From contig JAFCEJ010000001.1 of the NCBI GenBank assembly GCA_017609175.1, positions 1 to 57,427 on the forward strand: a stretch of DNA of 57,427 nucleotides, in the 5' to 3' direction. Each line of letters begins with the position of its first letter. Within the stretch, counting starts at the first letter, position 1. The position numbers were made by a program, and so were the translations under genes. Below, one piece after another: positions 27,043 through 37,384 of the stretch. This stretch comes from Candidatus Pacearchaeota archaeon. GTDB taxonomy: Archaea; Nanobdellota; Nanobdellia; Pacearchaeales; GW2011-AR1. The notes under the pieces were generated by a model that ran no database searches, was not told the DNA's origin, and saw only the letters and a program-made list of their open reading frames with translations.

Positions 27043-28929
27043 ATGGCGCCGAGTAAGGACTATACTGCAGAGTCAATCAAAGTTTTAGAAGGGCTTGAGG
27101 GAGTTCGGAAAAGACCGGCGATGTATATTGGTTCTACAGGTAAGGATGGACTACACCATTTAATTTATGAAGCTGTTGATAATTCTGTTGATGAAGCACT
27201 TGCTGGTTATTGTAATGAGATTAGAATTATAATTCATAAAGCTGGTTCTGTTACAATTGAAGATAATGGACGGGGAATTCCTGTTGATATTCATCCTCAG
27301 TTGAAAATTCCTGCTGTTCAGGTTGCTTTGACAAAGTTACATGCTGGTGGGAAATTTGATAAAAAATCTTATATGATTTCTGGAGGTCTACATGGTGTTG
27401 GTATTTCATGTGTAAACGCTTTGTCTAAAAAATTAATTGTTGAGATAAAACGGGACGGAAATGTTTATCAGCAAGAATATTCTCGTGGAAAGGCTAAAAC
27501 TAAATTAAAAGTTATTGGTAAATGTTCTCCTAATATATCAGGAACAAAAATAACTTTTTTTCCAGATGAAGAAATTTTTTCGACAATAAAATTTGATGAG
27601 AAAGTTTTAGAAACTAGGTTTAGAGAGATAGCCTTTTTGAATGCAGGGTTAAAAATAATTTTAATTAATGAAAATAAGGGCAGGAAAGAGGAATTTTTTT
27701 ATTCTGGCGGATTAGTTGAATTTGTAAAATGGATAAATAAATCAAAAGAAGTTATGCATAAACCAATTTATTTTAAGAGGGAACAGAATAATGTGATTGT
27801 TGAGATTGCTATACAATATAATACGGGTTATAAGGAAAATATATTTGGTTTTGTAAATACAATTAATACTGTTGAAGGAGGGACACATGTTTCTGGTTTT
27901 AAAACAGCTTTGACAAGAGTTATTAATGATTATGCAAAGAAAAAAGGGATGCTAAAAAATGGTAGTCTTTCAGGAGATGATGTTCGAGAAGGTTTGACTG
28001 TTGTTATTAATATAAAAATCCCAAATCCCCAATTTGAAGGACAGACAAAAACAAAGTTGGGTAATTCAGAGATTAAGGGTTTTGTTGATTCTATTGTGAG
28101 TTCTGCGTTGTCAGAATTTTTTGAAGAGAATCCAGCAATTGCAAAAAAAATTGCGAGTAAAGCATTAGAATCTGCAAGAGCGAGATTAGCAGCTAAGAAA
28201 GCAAAGGACCTTGTTAGACGGAAAAATGCATTTTCATTGTCTGGTTTGCCTGGTAAATTGGCGGATTGTTCTAGAAAGAAATCTAATGATACTGAATTAT
28301 ATATCGTTGAAGGTGAATCTGCTGGAGGGTCTGCAAAACAGGCACGGAATAAAGAAATTCAGGCGATACTTCCATTAAAAGGAAAAATTTTAAATGTTGA
28401 AAAAGCTAATCCTGCCCGTGCTTTATCAAGCGAAGAGATTGGAAATTTAGTTACTGTTATTGGAACGGGGGTTGGAGAGCAGTTTAATTTGGATAAATTG
28501 AGATATAACAAAATTATAATTATGACTGATGCAGATGTTGATGGAGAACATATTAAGACGCTTCTCTTAACTTTCTTTTTTAGGTTTATGCCCCAATTAA
28601 TTGAAAATGGGAATGTTTATGTTGCTGTTCCCCCATTGTATAAAATTCGGAAAAAGAAAGATTATTATGTTTATTCAGATGCCGAATTAAAGAAAGCTGT
28701 TGAAAAAATTGGGCCTGCAAATATTACTCGTTTTAAAGGGTTGGGAGAAATGAATGTTTCACAATTATGGGAAACTACTATGAATCCCAAAACAAGAAAA
28801 TTAAAAAAAGTTTATATTGAGGACGCTGTTGAAGCGGATAGGGTTTTTTCAATGTTAATGGGTGATGATGTTCAGGCAAGGAAAGAATTTATTTCAGAAA
28901 ACGCAAAGGAGGCTGTTGTTGATATTTAA
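27043..28929 (+). CDS. gyrB: DNA gyrase subunit B
   Basis: VLEGLEGVRKRPAMYIGSTGKDGLHHLIYEAVDNSVDEA, LYIVEGESAGGSAKQARN, ILPLKGKILNVEKA, MTDADVDGEHIKTLLLTFFFRFMP. Confidence 0.97.
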   Translation: MAPSKDYTAESIKVLEGLEGVRKRPAMYIGSTGKDGLHHLIYEAVDNSVDEALAGYCNEIRIIIHKAGSVTIEDNGRGIPVDIHPQLKIPAVQVALTKLHAGGKFDKKSYMISGGLHGVGISCVNALSKKLIVEIKRDGNVYQQEYSRGKAKTKLKVIGKCSPNISGTKITFFPDEEIFSTIKFDEKVLETRFREIAFLNAGLKIILINENKGRKEEFFYSGGLVEFVKWINKSKEVMHKPIYFKREQNNVIVEIAIQYNTGYKENIFGFVNTINTVEGGTHVSGFKTALTRVINDYAKKKGMLKNGSLSGDDVREGLTVVINIKIPNPQFEGQTKTKLGNSEIKGFVDSIVSSALSEFFEENPAIAKKIASKALESARARLAAKKAKDLVRRKNAFSLSGLPGKLADCSRKKSNDTELYIVEGESAGGSAKQARNKEIQAILPLKGKILNVEKANPARALSSEEIGNLVTVIGTGVGEQFNLDKLRYNKIIIMTDADVDGEHIKTLLLTFFFRFMPQLIENGNVYVAVPPLYKIRKKKDYYVYSDAELKKAVEKIGPANITRFKGLGEMNVSQLWETTMNPKTRKLKKVYIEDAVEADRVFSMLMGDDVQARKEFISENAKEAVVDI

Positions 28930-28930
28930 A

Positions 28931-29314
28931 ATGGAAATAAAAAAAGGATGGGGCAAAGAAATTCTAATGACAAATACTGAAAAGTATTGTGGAAAACTTT
29001 TGTATGTTGAAAAAGGAAAAAGGAGTGATATGCATTTTCATAGGAAGAAGGATAAAACTTTTTATGTTTTGTCAGGTAAGATATTAATGGAAATTTGGAA
29101 AGAAAATGAAGATATTGAAAAAATGATGGGGGAGGGGGATTCAGTAAGAATAAAACCTAAACAAACTCATAGGTTTAATGGGTTAGAGGATTCAGTAATG
29201 ATTGAAATTTCTACACCTGATGGATGCAATGATTATTATAAAATAGATGGGATGTTTGAAGGTAATATTCCAAAATTTTTAATTGAAGAATATTTGGAGG
29301 GTTGTAAAAATTAA
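28931..29314 (+). CDS. Cupin-domain protein
   Basis: GWGKEILMTNTEKYCGKLLYVEKGKRSDMHFHRKKDKTFYVLSGKILMEI...KPKQTHRFNGLED; TAAAATG junction with gyrB. Confidence 0.85.
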   Translation: MEIKKGWGKEILMTNTEKYCGKLLYVEKGKRSDMHFHRKKDKTFYVLSGKILMEIWKENEDIEKMMGEGDSVRIKPKQTHRFNGLEDSVMIEISTPDGCNDYYKIDGMFEGNIPKFLIEEYLEGCKN

Positions 29315-29315
29315 A

Positions 29316-29591
29316 ATGGGTAAAGTTAAAACACCTGATTGGATTTTAGAAGGCTTTGATTCGTTAGAGGCTTATAATAAGGCTAAAGGCAAAAAGGCAG
29401 AAAAGAAATCAAGCAAGACTTTTAAGATTAAAAAATGTCCTGCATGTGCAAGTACAAATGTTGGTGTGGTTCTTGGAGAGGTTGGAATGTGGAGATGCAA
29501 TGATTGTGGTTTTAAAGGAACAGAAATTATAGAAGAAGAAGTTAGCGAGGAAGAATTTTTGAATTATTTAGATAAACAAGAGAAAAAATGA
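29316..29591 (+). CDS. Zinc-ribbon protein
   Basis: [37 protein letters not shown]. Confidence 0.8.
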   Translation: MGKVKTPDWILEGFDSLEAYNKAKGKKAEKKSSKTFKIKKCPACASTNVGVVLGEVGMWRCNDCGFKGTEIIEEEVSEEEFLNYLDKQEKK

Positions 29592-32014
29592 AAATGGATG
29601 AAAAAAATTTGAAATTAGGAGAGAAGGGAATTATTAATTCAGAAATATCTGGAGAAATGCAAAAGGCTTACATAGATTATGCTATGTCTGTTATTGTTGC
29701 TCGGGCTTTGCCTGCTGTTGAAGATGGTTTGAAACCAGTTCATAGAAGAATTCTTTATGCAATGAATTCGCTTGGTTTGCAACATAATAAACAAACAAAA
29801 AAATCAGCAAGAATTGTTGGGGATGTTTTAGGTAAATTGCACCCTCATGGTGATACTTCTGTTTATGATGCTTTAGTAAGGATGGCCCAGGATTTTTCAT
29901 TGAGATATCCTTTAGTTTATGGCCAGGGGAATTTTGGAAGTATTGATGGCGACCCTCCTGCTGCGATGAGATATACTGAAGCAAAACTTTCTGCTATTTC
30001 ATCAGAACTTTTAGAAGATATTGATAAAGAGACTGTAGAATTTATTCCTAATTTTGATAACTCCTTGAAAGAACCGGAGTTACTCCCAGGAAAACTTCCT
30101 GCTTTGATTTTAAATGGTGCTTCTGGAATTGCTGTGGGTATGGCTACAAATATTCCCCCTCATAATCTCAATGAGATTTGTGATGCAATTATTGCTTATA
30201 TCAAAAATCCGGATATAACAATTGATGAATTATGTAAAATTGTTACAGGTCCTGATTTCCCAACAGGAGGGTATGTTACCGGAGATATGAAAGAATTATA
30301 TTCTACTGGTAAAGGCCGGTTGATTATGCGCGGGAAAGTAACAACAGAACAAATTAAAAATAAGGAATTGGTTGTGATTACAGAAATTCCTTATATGTTA
30401 AATAAGTCTGATTTAATCACCCAAATCGCGAAACTGATTCAGGAAAAGAAACTTCAAAATATTTCTGATTTAAGAGATGAGTCTGCAAAAGGAAAAATAA
30501 GAATTGTTATTGAGTTAAGAAAAGGAGTTAATCCTAAGTTTGTGATAAATAAGTTATACAAATATACTCGGTTGCAGGATTCTTTTAATGCGAATATTCT
30601 TGCACTTGTTGATGGACAACCAAGAGTCCTGAATTTAAAAGATATTCTTGCGGAGTATGTTAAACACAGAAAAATAATTATTACAAATCGCTCTAAGTAT
30701 TTATTAAGGAAAGCAAAAGAACGACAGGAAATTGTTGAGGGTTTATTAGTTGCTTTAAAAAATATTGATGGGGTTATTAAAATAATTCGGCATAGTAAAA
30801 CTCCTGCAGAAGAACTTAAGAAAAAATTTAATTTTTCTAAACGGCAAGTTGAAGCAATTTTAGAAACAAAGTTGAAACAATTAACTTCTATGGAAGTTGA
30901 TAAATTAAAAAAAGAAGCAGAAGAACTTAAAAAAACAATTGCAGAACTTGAAAAGATTTTAGGAGATATTAAAGAAGTTTTGAAAATAATTGTTAAGGAA
31001 GTTAATGAATTGAAAAAGAAATATGGGGATAATAGAAGAACTTATGTATTGCAGAAAATTTCTGAGATTTCTGAAAAAGATATGGTGCAGAAGAAGGAGG
31101 TTGTTATTACAATAACTGAGAAAGGTTACTGTAAGAGAATGGATGTTAAATTATATAAGGAGCAGAGAAGGGGGGGTAGAGGGGTTATTGGGAGTAATTT
31201 GGCAACAGGGGATTTTGTTAAACAATTAATTACTTGCTCGACACACGATTATCTGATGTTCTTTACGACAAAAGGAAAAGTTTATTGGTTAAAGGCTTAT
31301 GAAGTTCCAGAATCAGAAAGATATAGCAAAGGTAAGGCGATAATTAATTTATTAAACTTGAAAGATGAGGAAATTACAAATGTTATTTCTGTGAATAAGT
31401 TTGAGGGAGATTTATTTATGGCGACTAAAAAGGGAATTGTAAAAAAGATTTCTCTAAAGCATTTTTCAAAGCCACGGGCTTCTGGAATAAGAGCACTTAA
31501 TTTGCCTGCAGATAATTCTGATGTTCTGATTGGTGTTGAGATTGTGTCTCCTGGCCAGGAAGTTTTTTTGGCTACTCTAAAAGGATTGGCTATTAGATTT
31601 AATTCAGAGGATGTTCGTGAAATGGGGCGGGCATCTTATGGTGTGACAGGGATAAAATTGAATAAAGGGGACGAAGTCGTGAGTTTAGAAATCTTAAATA
31701 CTGACTGTATTATTACTATAACAAAAAAAGGTTATGGAAAAAGGACTGCTGTTAAGGATTATAGAAAAACAGCACGAGCAGGAAAAGGCGTGATTAACGT
31801 AAAAGTTTCTGAAAAAACTGGCGATGTTGTTACAACTGTTTCTGTAAATGATAAAGATAGTATTATAATTACAACTGCGAAGGGGATGGTTATTAGAACC
31901 TCTTTGGATAATATTAGAGTAATGGGAAGGGCCGCACAGGGTGTTAAAATCGTTAAACTTCAGCAAGGGGATTTTGTAACAGATTTAATTAAAGTTGTTG
32001 ATAATGGTGATTAA
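29588..32014 (+). CDS. gyrA: DNA gyrase subunit A
   Basis: [83 protein letters not shown]; beta-propeller repeats including GRGVIGSNL. Confidence 0.97.
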   Translation: MKMDEKNLKLGEKGIINSEISGEMQKAYIDYAMSVIVARALPAVEDGLKPVHRRILYAMNSLGLQHNKQTKKSARIVGDVLGKLHPHGDTSVYDALVRMAQDFSLRYPLVYGQGNFGSIDGDPPAAMRYTEAKLSAISSELLEDIDKETVEFIPNFDNSLKEPELLPGKLPALILNGASGIAVGMATNIPPHNLNEICDAIIAYIKNPDITIDELCKIVTGPDFPTGGYVTGDMKELYSTGKGRLIMRGKVTTEQIKNKELVVITEIPYMLNKSDLITQIAKLIQEKKLQNISDLRDESAKGKIRIVIELRKGVNPKFVINKLYKYTRLQDSFNANILALVDGQPRVLNLKDILAEYVKHRKIIITNRSKYLLRKAKERQEIVEGLLVALKNIDGVIKIIRHSKTPAEELKKKFNFSKRQVEAILETKLKQLTSMEVDKLKKEAEELKKTIAELEKILGDIKEVLKIIVKEVNELKKKYGDNRRTYVLQKISEISEKDMVQKKEVVITITEKGYCKRMDVKLYKEQRRGGRGVIGSNLATGDFVKQLITCSTHDYLMFFTTKGKVYWLKAYEVPESERYSKGKAIINLLNLKDEEITNVISVNKFEGDLFMATKKGIVKKISLKHFSKPRASGIRALNLPADNSDVLIGVEIVSPGQEVFLATLKGLAIRFNSEDVREMGRASYGVTGIKLNKGDEVVSLEILNTDCIITITKKGYGKRTAVKDYRKTARAGKGVINVKVSEKTGDVVTTVSVNDKDSIIITTAKGMVIRTSLDNIRVMGRAAQGVKIVKLQQGDFVTDLIKVVDNGD

Positions 32015-32253
32015 AATTTCATAAAATTAAGTTTTAATTTTAATTCACTTTCTTTAAGATAAGGAGAATTGCCTGGCTCTATTGTAAATAAAGAATCGCA
32101 TTTTTCAAAATAATTTTTTAATCTTTGTTTAGCATTTATTTTTTCTTCTGGAAAAACCGTTCTAAATGTTGTAGATTTGTATCCAACATAAGAGCACGAA
32201 GGAATTGTCATTAAAACTGTTGTAAGCAGAATTGTTTTTAGTGATTTATTCAT
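32011..32253 (-). CDS. Small putative lipoprotein
   Basis: N-terminal hydrophobic stretch ending [12 protein letters not shown]. Confidence 0.45.
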   Translation of the reverse strand: MNKSLKTILLTTVLMTIPSCSYVGYKSTTFRTVFPEEKINAKQRLKNYFEKCDSLFTIEPGNSPYLKESELKLKLNFMKF

Positions 32254-32277
32254 ATTTTAATTACTGGTTTAATATAT

Positions 32278-33045
32278 TTAAGGTTTATTGTTAAAGACAG
32301 GACAATTTTCTTTAAACTCGCACCAGTTACACAGAATTGTTTTGTTATAAGGAAAGAATTTTGTATTTTCTATTTTTTTGATTAATTCGAGTGTTTCTTT
32401 TTTTAATTGTTGGAGTTGTTCGTTTGTTCGTTTTGAGTAAATTTTTTTATTGTATGCGAGATAATGCCAAATTAGACGTATTTTTTCTGTATTAAAATCA
32501 TTTTTTATTGCAATCGAATAAAGGGGTAATTGTTTGTCTGTTTCTATTTTTTCTAAACTTGGAAGATTATTTGCTGTTTTATAATCATGAATCTCATAAT
32601 GGTCTATCTCTTCATTGTAGACTAATCTGTCAATAATGCCGACCATTTTGTAATTTTCTGATTCATCTAATGATATTGAAACTTTTTTTTCTATGGCAAT
32701 AGTATTTTCATTAAACGGATAATTTGTTTGGTAATAATCCAATAAGAATTTTATTCCTTTTTCAAAATAATCTTTTGTTGTTAATTTTTGTCCTACAATA
32801 TAATATATTGAGGGGTCAAATTCATTTTCCCATGATTTTATGTATTTGATTATTACTTCGTCAATCGAAGGTATTTTTTCTTTTTTTATTTGTTTATAGA
32901 GCCACTCTAATGTTTCGTGAACTTTTGAACCCAGAAAGCTTTCAATTGATTTTTTTTCAATTTTTATTTTATCAATATATTTGAATTTGTATCTAAGAGG
33001 ACATTGCTTAAATGTTTCTAATCTTGAATGAGAGTAAATTGTCAT
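32278..33045 (-). CDS. PD-(D/E)XK nuclease, Cas4/RecB-AddB-like, with candidate Fe-S cysteines
   Basis: YSHSRLETFKQCPLRYKFKYI, FLGSKVHETLEWLY, GIIDRLVYNEEIDHYEIHDYKTA, CNWCEFKENCPVF. Confidence 0.85.
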   Translation of the reverse strand: MTIYSHSRLETFKQCPLRYKFKYIDKIKIEKKSIESFLGSKVHETLEWLYKQIKKEKIPSIDEVIIKYIKSWENEFDPSIYYIVGQKLTTKDYFEKGIKFLLDYYQTNYPFNENTIAIEKKVSISLDESENYKMVGIIDRLVYNEEIDHYEIHDYKTANNLPSLEKIETDKQLPLYSIAIKNDFNTEKIRLIWHYLAYNKKIYSKRTNEQLQQLKKETLELIKKIENTKFFPYNKTILCNWCEFKENCPVFNNKP

Positions 33046-33143
33046 GAGTTATTAAAAAGAAAAATGGTTATAAATTTAATTGTATTGTTTATTCTAATAA
33101 AACTTATAAGGAAGTTATTTTTATAAAATAAAGGTTATTTGAA

Positions 33144-33887
33144 ATGCAAGAGCCGAATCGCTTATCTAAGGCACGAGAAGAATATAATTCTAAAAAAGAT
33201 TATTTGGATAAGAAAATTCTTCAGACAAAAGATAGTTTAAGCATCTTTAATCACCTAATCAAAACTTATAAATTGGAAATTTATGGGATTAAACCTGTTT
33301 ATGATAGTTTTTCTGTGATAAATGTTTATTTTTTGGATAATTTTAGAAGAACCGATAAGTTTTTATCTTATTGTCCAGGTTCTTCTTATGGTGTTTTTTT
33401 GGAGGTTGATTCTGAAGGATATCTTGGAGAGAGTTGGGATGATGGAGGGGGTTTGAGCGGATTTAATTCTTTTAAACCAAAAACACAAATTATTCATAGA
33501 AAATCTTTAGATGAAAAAATAAACCAGACTAGAAATAAGTTAGATTGGGAAATTAAGATTAGTAAAGAAAATCCTGAATGGGATAATAAACTTATCATAG
33601 AATCTTTAAGGAATGAACTTCGTTATTTAAAGGATAAATTTGATTTTCTTTTTGATGGGTCTAACAGGAATTATATTTTTAATATGCTTCTTGAAGTTAA
33701 TATTTCTCAAGATGAGCTTATTAATAATTTAAAGAAATTTCATAGTTATGTTATTGGCCATGCCAAACGCCATATTAAATATTTAGAAGAAAATCTTTCT
33801 AAACTAACTGAAAAAAGAAATAGTTTAGAAAAAACTCTTATAGATATAAATGATTTGGATAGTTTTAAGGGAAAAATAATTTCTTAA
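33144..33887 (+). CDS. Hypothetical coiled-coil protein
   Basis: 247-aa ORF with N- and C-terminal charged helices. Confidence 0.65.
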   Translation: MQEPNRLSKAREEYNSKKDYLDKKILQTKDSLSIFNHLIKTYKLEIYGIKPVYDSFSVINVYFLDNFRRTDKFLSYCPGSSYGVFLEVDSEGYLGESWDDGGGLSGFNSFKPKTQIIHRKSLDEKINQTRNKLDWEIKISKENPEWDNKLIIESLRNELRYLKDKFDFLFDGSNRNYIFNMLLEVNISQDELINNLKKFHSYVIGHAKRHIKYLEENLSKLTEKRNSLEKTLIDINDLDSFKGKIIS

Positions 33888-33899
33888 TATTCTTTTTAA

Positions 33900-34766
33900 T
33901 TATTCAACAAAAATACATTCTCCTTTTTCTGAATCAAATGCATCGTATCCTTTATTCTGGCAACATTCATCTCTGCTATCTGGTGAAACTGTTCCACAAT
34001 TTCCGCCCACTAAAATTTCTTCATCAATTTCGTCTTTTGCCAGAAACCCCCACCAAGAAGCCTTTGTTTTGATTACTTCTCCTGTTTCAGCATCAACTTC
34101 TATTTTTACTCTTTCTCTTACTGGAAATAATCCAAATAATCTTGCTCTTTTTTTTGCTTGAATCCTATAAACTCCATCTTCATTTAATTCAATTTTTTCA
34201 CAATCACATTCTTTTTGTCTTAATCTTTGTTGTATTTTTTCTTTAATCTGGTCTGGCATTATTCTAATTCTTTTTGTTTTATTATTCTTAAAAACCCCAT
34301 AGATTTTTCCGTCTGATTGATACAATTCAACTTTTGTTTCTGTGCTTACCCCTTTTACTTGGAAAATTACATTTCCTGATTTTCCTGCTCTTATTGTCAT
34401 TTCTCTTTGACCATTTTGTAATCTGCATTTTATTACAGAGCCAGTACAAGTGCAATTTTCAGGACATTCTCCTGATTGGTTTCTTATTCTTAATCTTTTT
34501 CTTTCTTGGATTATGTTTTTTATTTCTTCTTTGTCTAATTCTCTTATTCTTTTTTGTTCTTGTTTTTGAATTTGTTTTGCATTATCTGGGATGTTTTTTT
34601 CTTTAATTTGATTTTTAGATTCTTGGTTGTTGGTATTTGTTTGAATATTTTCTTCTATATTGTTTTTTACAGAATTATCTTTAGTTATATGGCTTGTTAT
34701 TGGTACTGCGAAAATAGAATTAATTAAAATAACTGTAAGGAAGATGAATATTATGCCCTTTTTCAT
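33900..34766 (-). CDS. Secreted protein, unknown function
   Basis: Signal peptide MKKGIIFIFLTVILINSIFA; Gln/Lys/Arg-rich segment; Cys pairs. Confidence 0.7.
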   Translation of the reverse strand: MKKGIIFIFLTVILINSIFAVPITSHITKDNSVKNNIEENIQTNTNNQESKNQIKEKNIPDNAKQIQKQEQKRIRELDKEEIKNIIQERKRLRIRNQSGECPENCTCTGSVIKCRLQNGQREMTIRAGKSGNVIFQVKGVSTETKVELYQSDGKIYGVFKNNKTKRIRIMPDQIKEKIQQRLRQKECDCEKIELNEDGVYRIQAKKRARLFGLFPVRERVKIEVDAETGEVIKTKASWWGFLAKDEIDEEILVGGNCGTVSPDSRDECCQNKGYDAFDSEKGECIFVE

Positions 34767-34788
34767 AATGATAACAGAAAGAAATGGT

Positions 34789-35976
34789 TTATAAAATTTT
34801 TCCCCAACCGATTAACCGCCAATGGTTATTAATATTACGAGCGATTCCAACATTGTCCCCCTCTAATGCAACTATTGGGATATTTAATGACAATTCAATT
34901 TCATTATCTTTTATTTTTTCAACGATTCCAACAGTGATTGTTGTATTTGCATTGAGCATTAACATTTCTTTTGTTTTGATTGGCTCGACTGATTTGTGTC
35001 CTTCAATTCCTAAGACTTCTTTGAAGAGTTCTATTCTAATTTTTATGTTGTTTGTTATTTCTGGAAGATTGCCTTTTGTTGAAACTATGCAACCAGTTAG
35101 TGAATCTGTTTTTGTTAAAAATGGGTCGAGTTCTGTTTCAATTGAAATACTTGCGCCAGGAACGATTTCTTTGACTGAATTTTTTCCTTTATGTAACGAA
35201 AGAATTTTTGTTGTTAAAGTTTGATATTCTTTTTGGTGTGCTTTTTCGATATTTAGTCCTGGTTTGATTTCAATTTCATCACCCACTTTTAATTTTCCTT
35301 TTTTGAGAATTCCTCCTAGAACACCCCCTTTAAGATTTTTTATTTCTGTTCCAGGTTTGTTAATATCAAAGCTTCTTGCAATTAAGAAAATTGGTTTTGA
35401 TGTTGTATCCCTTTCTGGAATTTCAAGTTTGCAAAGTTCTTCTAGGATTTTTTCTATGTTGATTCCTTGTTGAGCTGAAACAGGGATTATTGGAGCGTTT
35501 TCTGCAATTGTTCCTTTGACAAATTCTTTTATTTCTTTATAATTCTTTAATGCTTGTTCTTTTGTAACAAGGTCAATTTTATTTTGAACTATGATTATGT
35601 TTTTGATTTTTTTTGCCTGAAGTGCTATGAAATGTTCTCGTGTTTGTGGTTTGATTCCTTCGTTTGCAGCAATTACAATTATTGCAGCATCTACAATTGA
35701 TGTTCCAGAAAGCATCGTTGCCATAAGCATTTCATGTCCTGGAGCGTCAATAAAACTAACATATCTTATAGGTTTTCCTTTTCCTTCTGTGTTGAAGTTC
35801 TCTTTGTCCTTAAAAATTGTTATATCTGCATATCCTAGTTTAATTGTAATCCCTCGTTTAAGTTCTTCAGAATGAGTGTCTGTAAATTTTCCAGTTAATC
35901 TGCTAAGTAAAGTTGTTTTGCCATGGTCAATATGTCCGACAACTTCAACATTCAATTCTGGGAGATTTTTATCCAT
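34789..35976 (-). CDS. Translation initiation factor aIF2, gamma subunit
   Basis: LNVEVVGHIDHGKTTLLSRLTGKFTDTHSEELKRGITIKLGYADI, DAPGHEMLMATMLSG, VQNKIDLV. Confidence 0.96.
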   Translation of the reverse strand: MDKNLPELNVEVVGHIDHGKTTLLSRLTGKFTDTHSEELKRGITIKLGYADITIFKDKENFNTEGKGKPIRYVSFIDAPGHEMLMATMLSGTSIVDAAIIVIAANEGIKPQTREHFIALQAKKIKNIIIVQNKIDLVTKEQALKNYKEIKEFVKGTIAENAPIIPVSAQQGINIEKILEELCKLEIPERDTTSKPIFLIARSFDINKPGTEIKNLKGGVLGGILKKGKLKVGDEIEIKPGLNIEKAHQKEYQTLTTKILSLHKGKNSVKEIVPGASISIETELDPFLTKTDSLTGCIVSTKGNLPEITNNIKIRIELFKEVLGIEGHKSVEPIKTKEMLMLNANTTITVGIVEKIKDNEIELSLNIPIVALEGDNVGIARNINNHWRLIGWGKIL

Positions 35977-36018
35977 AAAATTAAATTGAGAATGAGGTTT
36001 TTAAGGTTTGTTAAAATT

Positions 36019-36204
36019 TTAGTAATTGTAATTTGTTTTTGTTGAGTCTTCTAAACTTCTTATGCTATTATAGGTCTTTCCTTGGGTTATTGATGTGTGT
36101 TTTAACATATATTCTTGTTTTGGAAATTGAGATTGTAATATGTCCAAACCTTTGATGAGCATTCCTGTGAAAATGACTATTTTTATTTTATTTGAAAGAT
36201 TCAT
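36019..36204 (-). CDS. Hypothetical small protein
   Basis: ORF with ATGA overlap to the upstream ORF 36201..36530. Confidence 0.4.
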   Translation of the reverse strand: MNLSNKIKIVIFTGMLIKGLDILQSQFPKQEYMLKHTSITQGKTYNSIRSLEDSTKTNYNY

Positions 36205-36512
36205 TTTCCTATTTTTCCGTTATTATCTAAATCTGGTAAAAAAATATCTCCTTCTAGTTTTCCATTATTTCTCTTTTTTACTTCAGTTTCATAAGCATAC
36301 CAATTTATTTGGGTATGGGGGATATCTTCTTTCATATAATAGCTCCATATTCTTCCATTGGGATTGTAGGCCCTGAACCATTTCGCTTTTTGAAAATTTT
36401 CTGGTTTTAATGTAGATTTTATTAGTTGGGTAGTTCCTAATGAGATAGTCCCTATGGTTATCCCTGCTAACAAAGAATTTTTTAGGAAGCTTTTTGTTTT
36501 CATTTTATTCAT
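36201..36512 (-). CDS. Hypothetical small secreted/membrane protein
   Basis: Internal ATGs MNKMKTKSFLKNSLLAGITIGTISLG; signal-like hydrophobic segment; DLDNNGKIGK C-terminus. Confidence 0.45.
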   Translation of the reverse strand: MNKMKTKSFLKNSLLAGITIGTISLGTTQLIKSTLKPENFQKAKWFRAYNPNGRIWSYYMKEDIPHTQINWYAYETEVKKRNNGKLEGDIFLPDLDNNGKIGK

Positions 36513-36714
36513 ATCTTCGTTTAATTCCAAATGCTCCTAGGTTTGCCCAATATTCTGCAGCAGAGATTTCTTCTTGATTTTCTCTTCTTTTATTTATTTC
36601 ACGCAAACTGTATGTCCAGCTAACATCGTCTAATCCATTTCCTATGTCAGTTCTCGCTACTGTTTTGGGTATATGTTTTATTCCTGTTTGTATTTTTTTA
36701 CCTTTAATTTTCAT
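36505..36714 (-). CDS. Hypothetical small protein
   Basis: 69-aa ORF abutting 36201..36512. Confidence 0.45.
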   Translation of the reverse strand: MKIKGKKIQTGIKHIPKTVARTDIGNGLDDVSWTYSLREINKRRENQEEISAAEYWANLGAFGIKRRYE

Positions 36715-36778
36715 AACATATTAAGAATTCTATAATTTATAAATCTTTCTATTTGTTACTTTTCTATAGTAAGAACAA

Positions 36779-37339
36779 TTATTTTTTATTTTCTTCTGGA
36801 GGGGTTTGTGAGGGTGTTTCTGTTGGTTGTTCTTCTACGGGTTTTTGTTCTGTTTCTTTTGTTTTTTCGGCTTCAGTTCTTGCTTTTGCTCTTTTTGTTT
36901 TCCTGTTTTCTTTTTCTTTTGGTTTGCATTGATCTGGAAAGATTTCTGAAAGTTTTTTTGGACCTTCTTTAATTGTTTTTAAATTAATTTGAATAATATC
37001 TTGAGAGATTACTCTTCCTCGAACTGTTTTTCTTAATCTTAATCCTTTTGGCCTATTTTTTGGACGTTTCTTTTTTCCTTCGTATTTTGGTCTTTTTTTC
37101 ATCCCTGTTTCATAAGACAATAATACTCTTTTTAATCCAGTTCCTTCTATTTTTTCTAGTGCTGGAAATCCTGCTTTATCACTTGCTCCGGTTATTTCAA
37201 ATTCATATCCTTCAAGGTCTGCGAGTAAATCCTTTCCAGGAATTTTATCATGAAGCTGTTTTCCAATTAAATCTTCACTTTCTAACTCTAACTTGTATGT
37301 CTTTCCTGAGCTTTCTGATATGTTTATTTTAAACGGCAT
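36779..37339 (-). CDS. Ribosomal protein S6e with extended C-terminal tail
   Basis: MPFKINISESSGKTYKLELESEDLIGKQLHDKIPGKDL...FEITGASDKAGFPA; GLRLRKTVRGRVISQDIIQINLKTIKEGPKKLSEIF; then a charged/Pro-rich tail. Confidence 0.93.
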   Translation of the reverse strand: MPFKINISESSGKTYKLELESEDLIGKQLHDKIPGKDLLADLEGYEFEITGASDKAGFPALEKIEGTGLKRVLLSYETGMKKRPKYEGKKKRPKNRPKGLRLRKTVRGRVISQDIIQINLKTIKEGPKKLSEIFPDQCKPKEKENRKTKRAKARTEAEKTKETEQKPVEEQPTETPSQTPPEENKK

Positions 37340-37384
37340 TTTAGAATAATAATTTATTGAGAAATTGGTTTATAAGCGTTTTGA

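Noticed and set aside
32278-33045. Call as a CRISPR-associated Cas4
   Set aside because: No CRISPR repeats or other cas genes are visible; kept as a generic Cas4/AddB-like nuclease.
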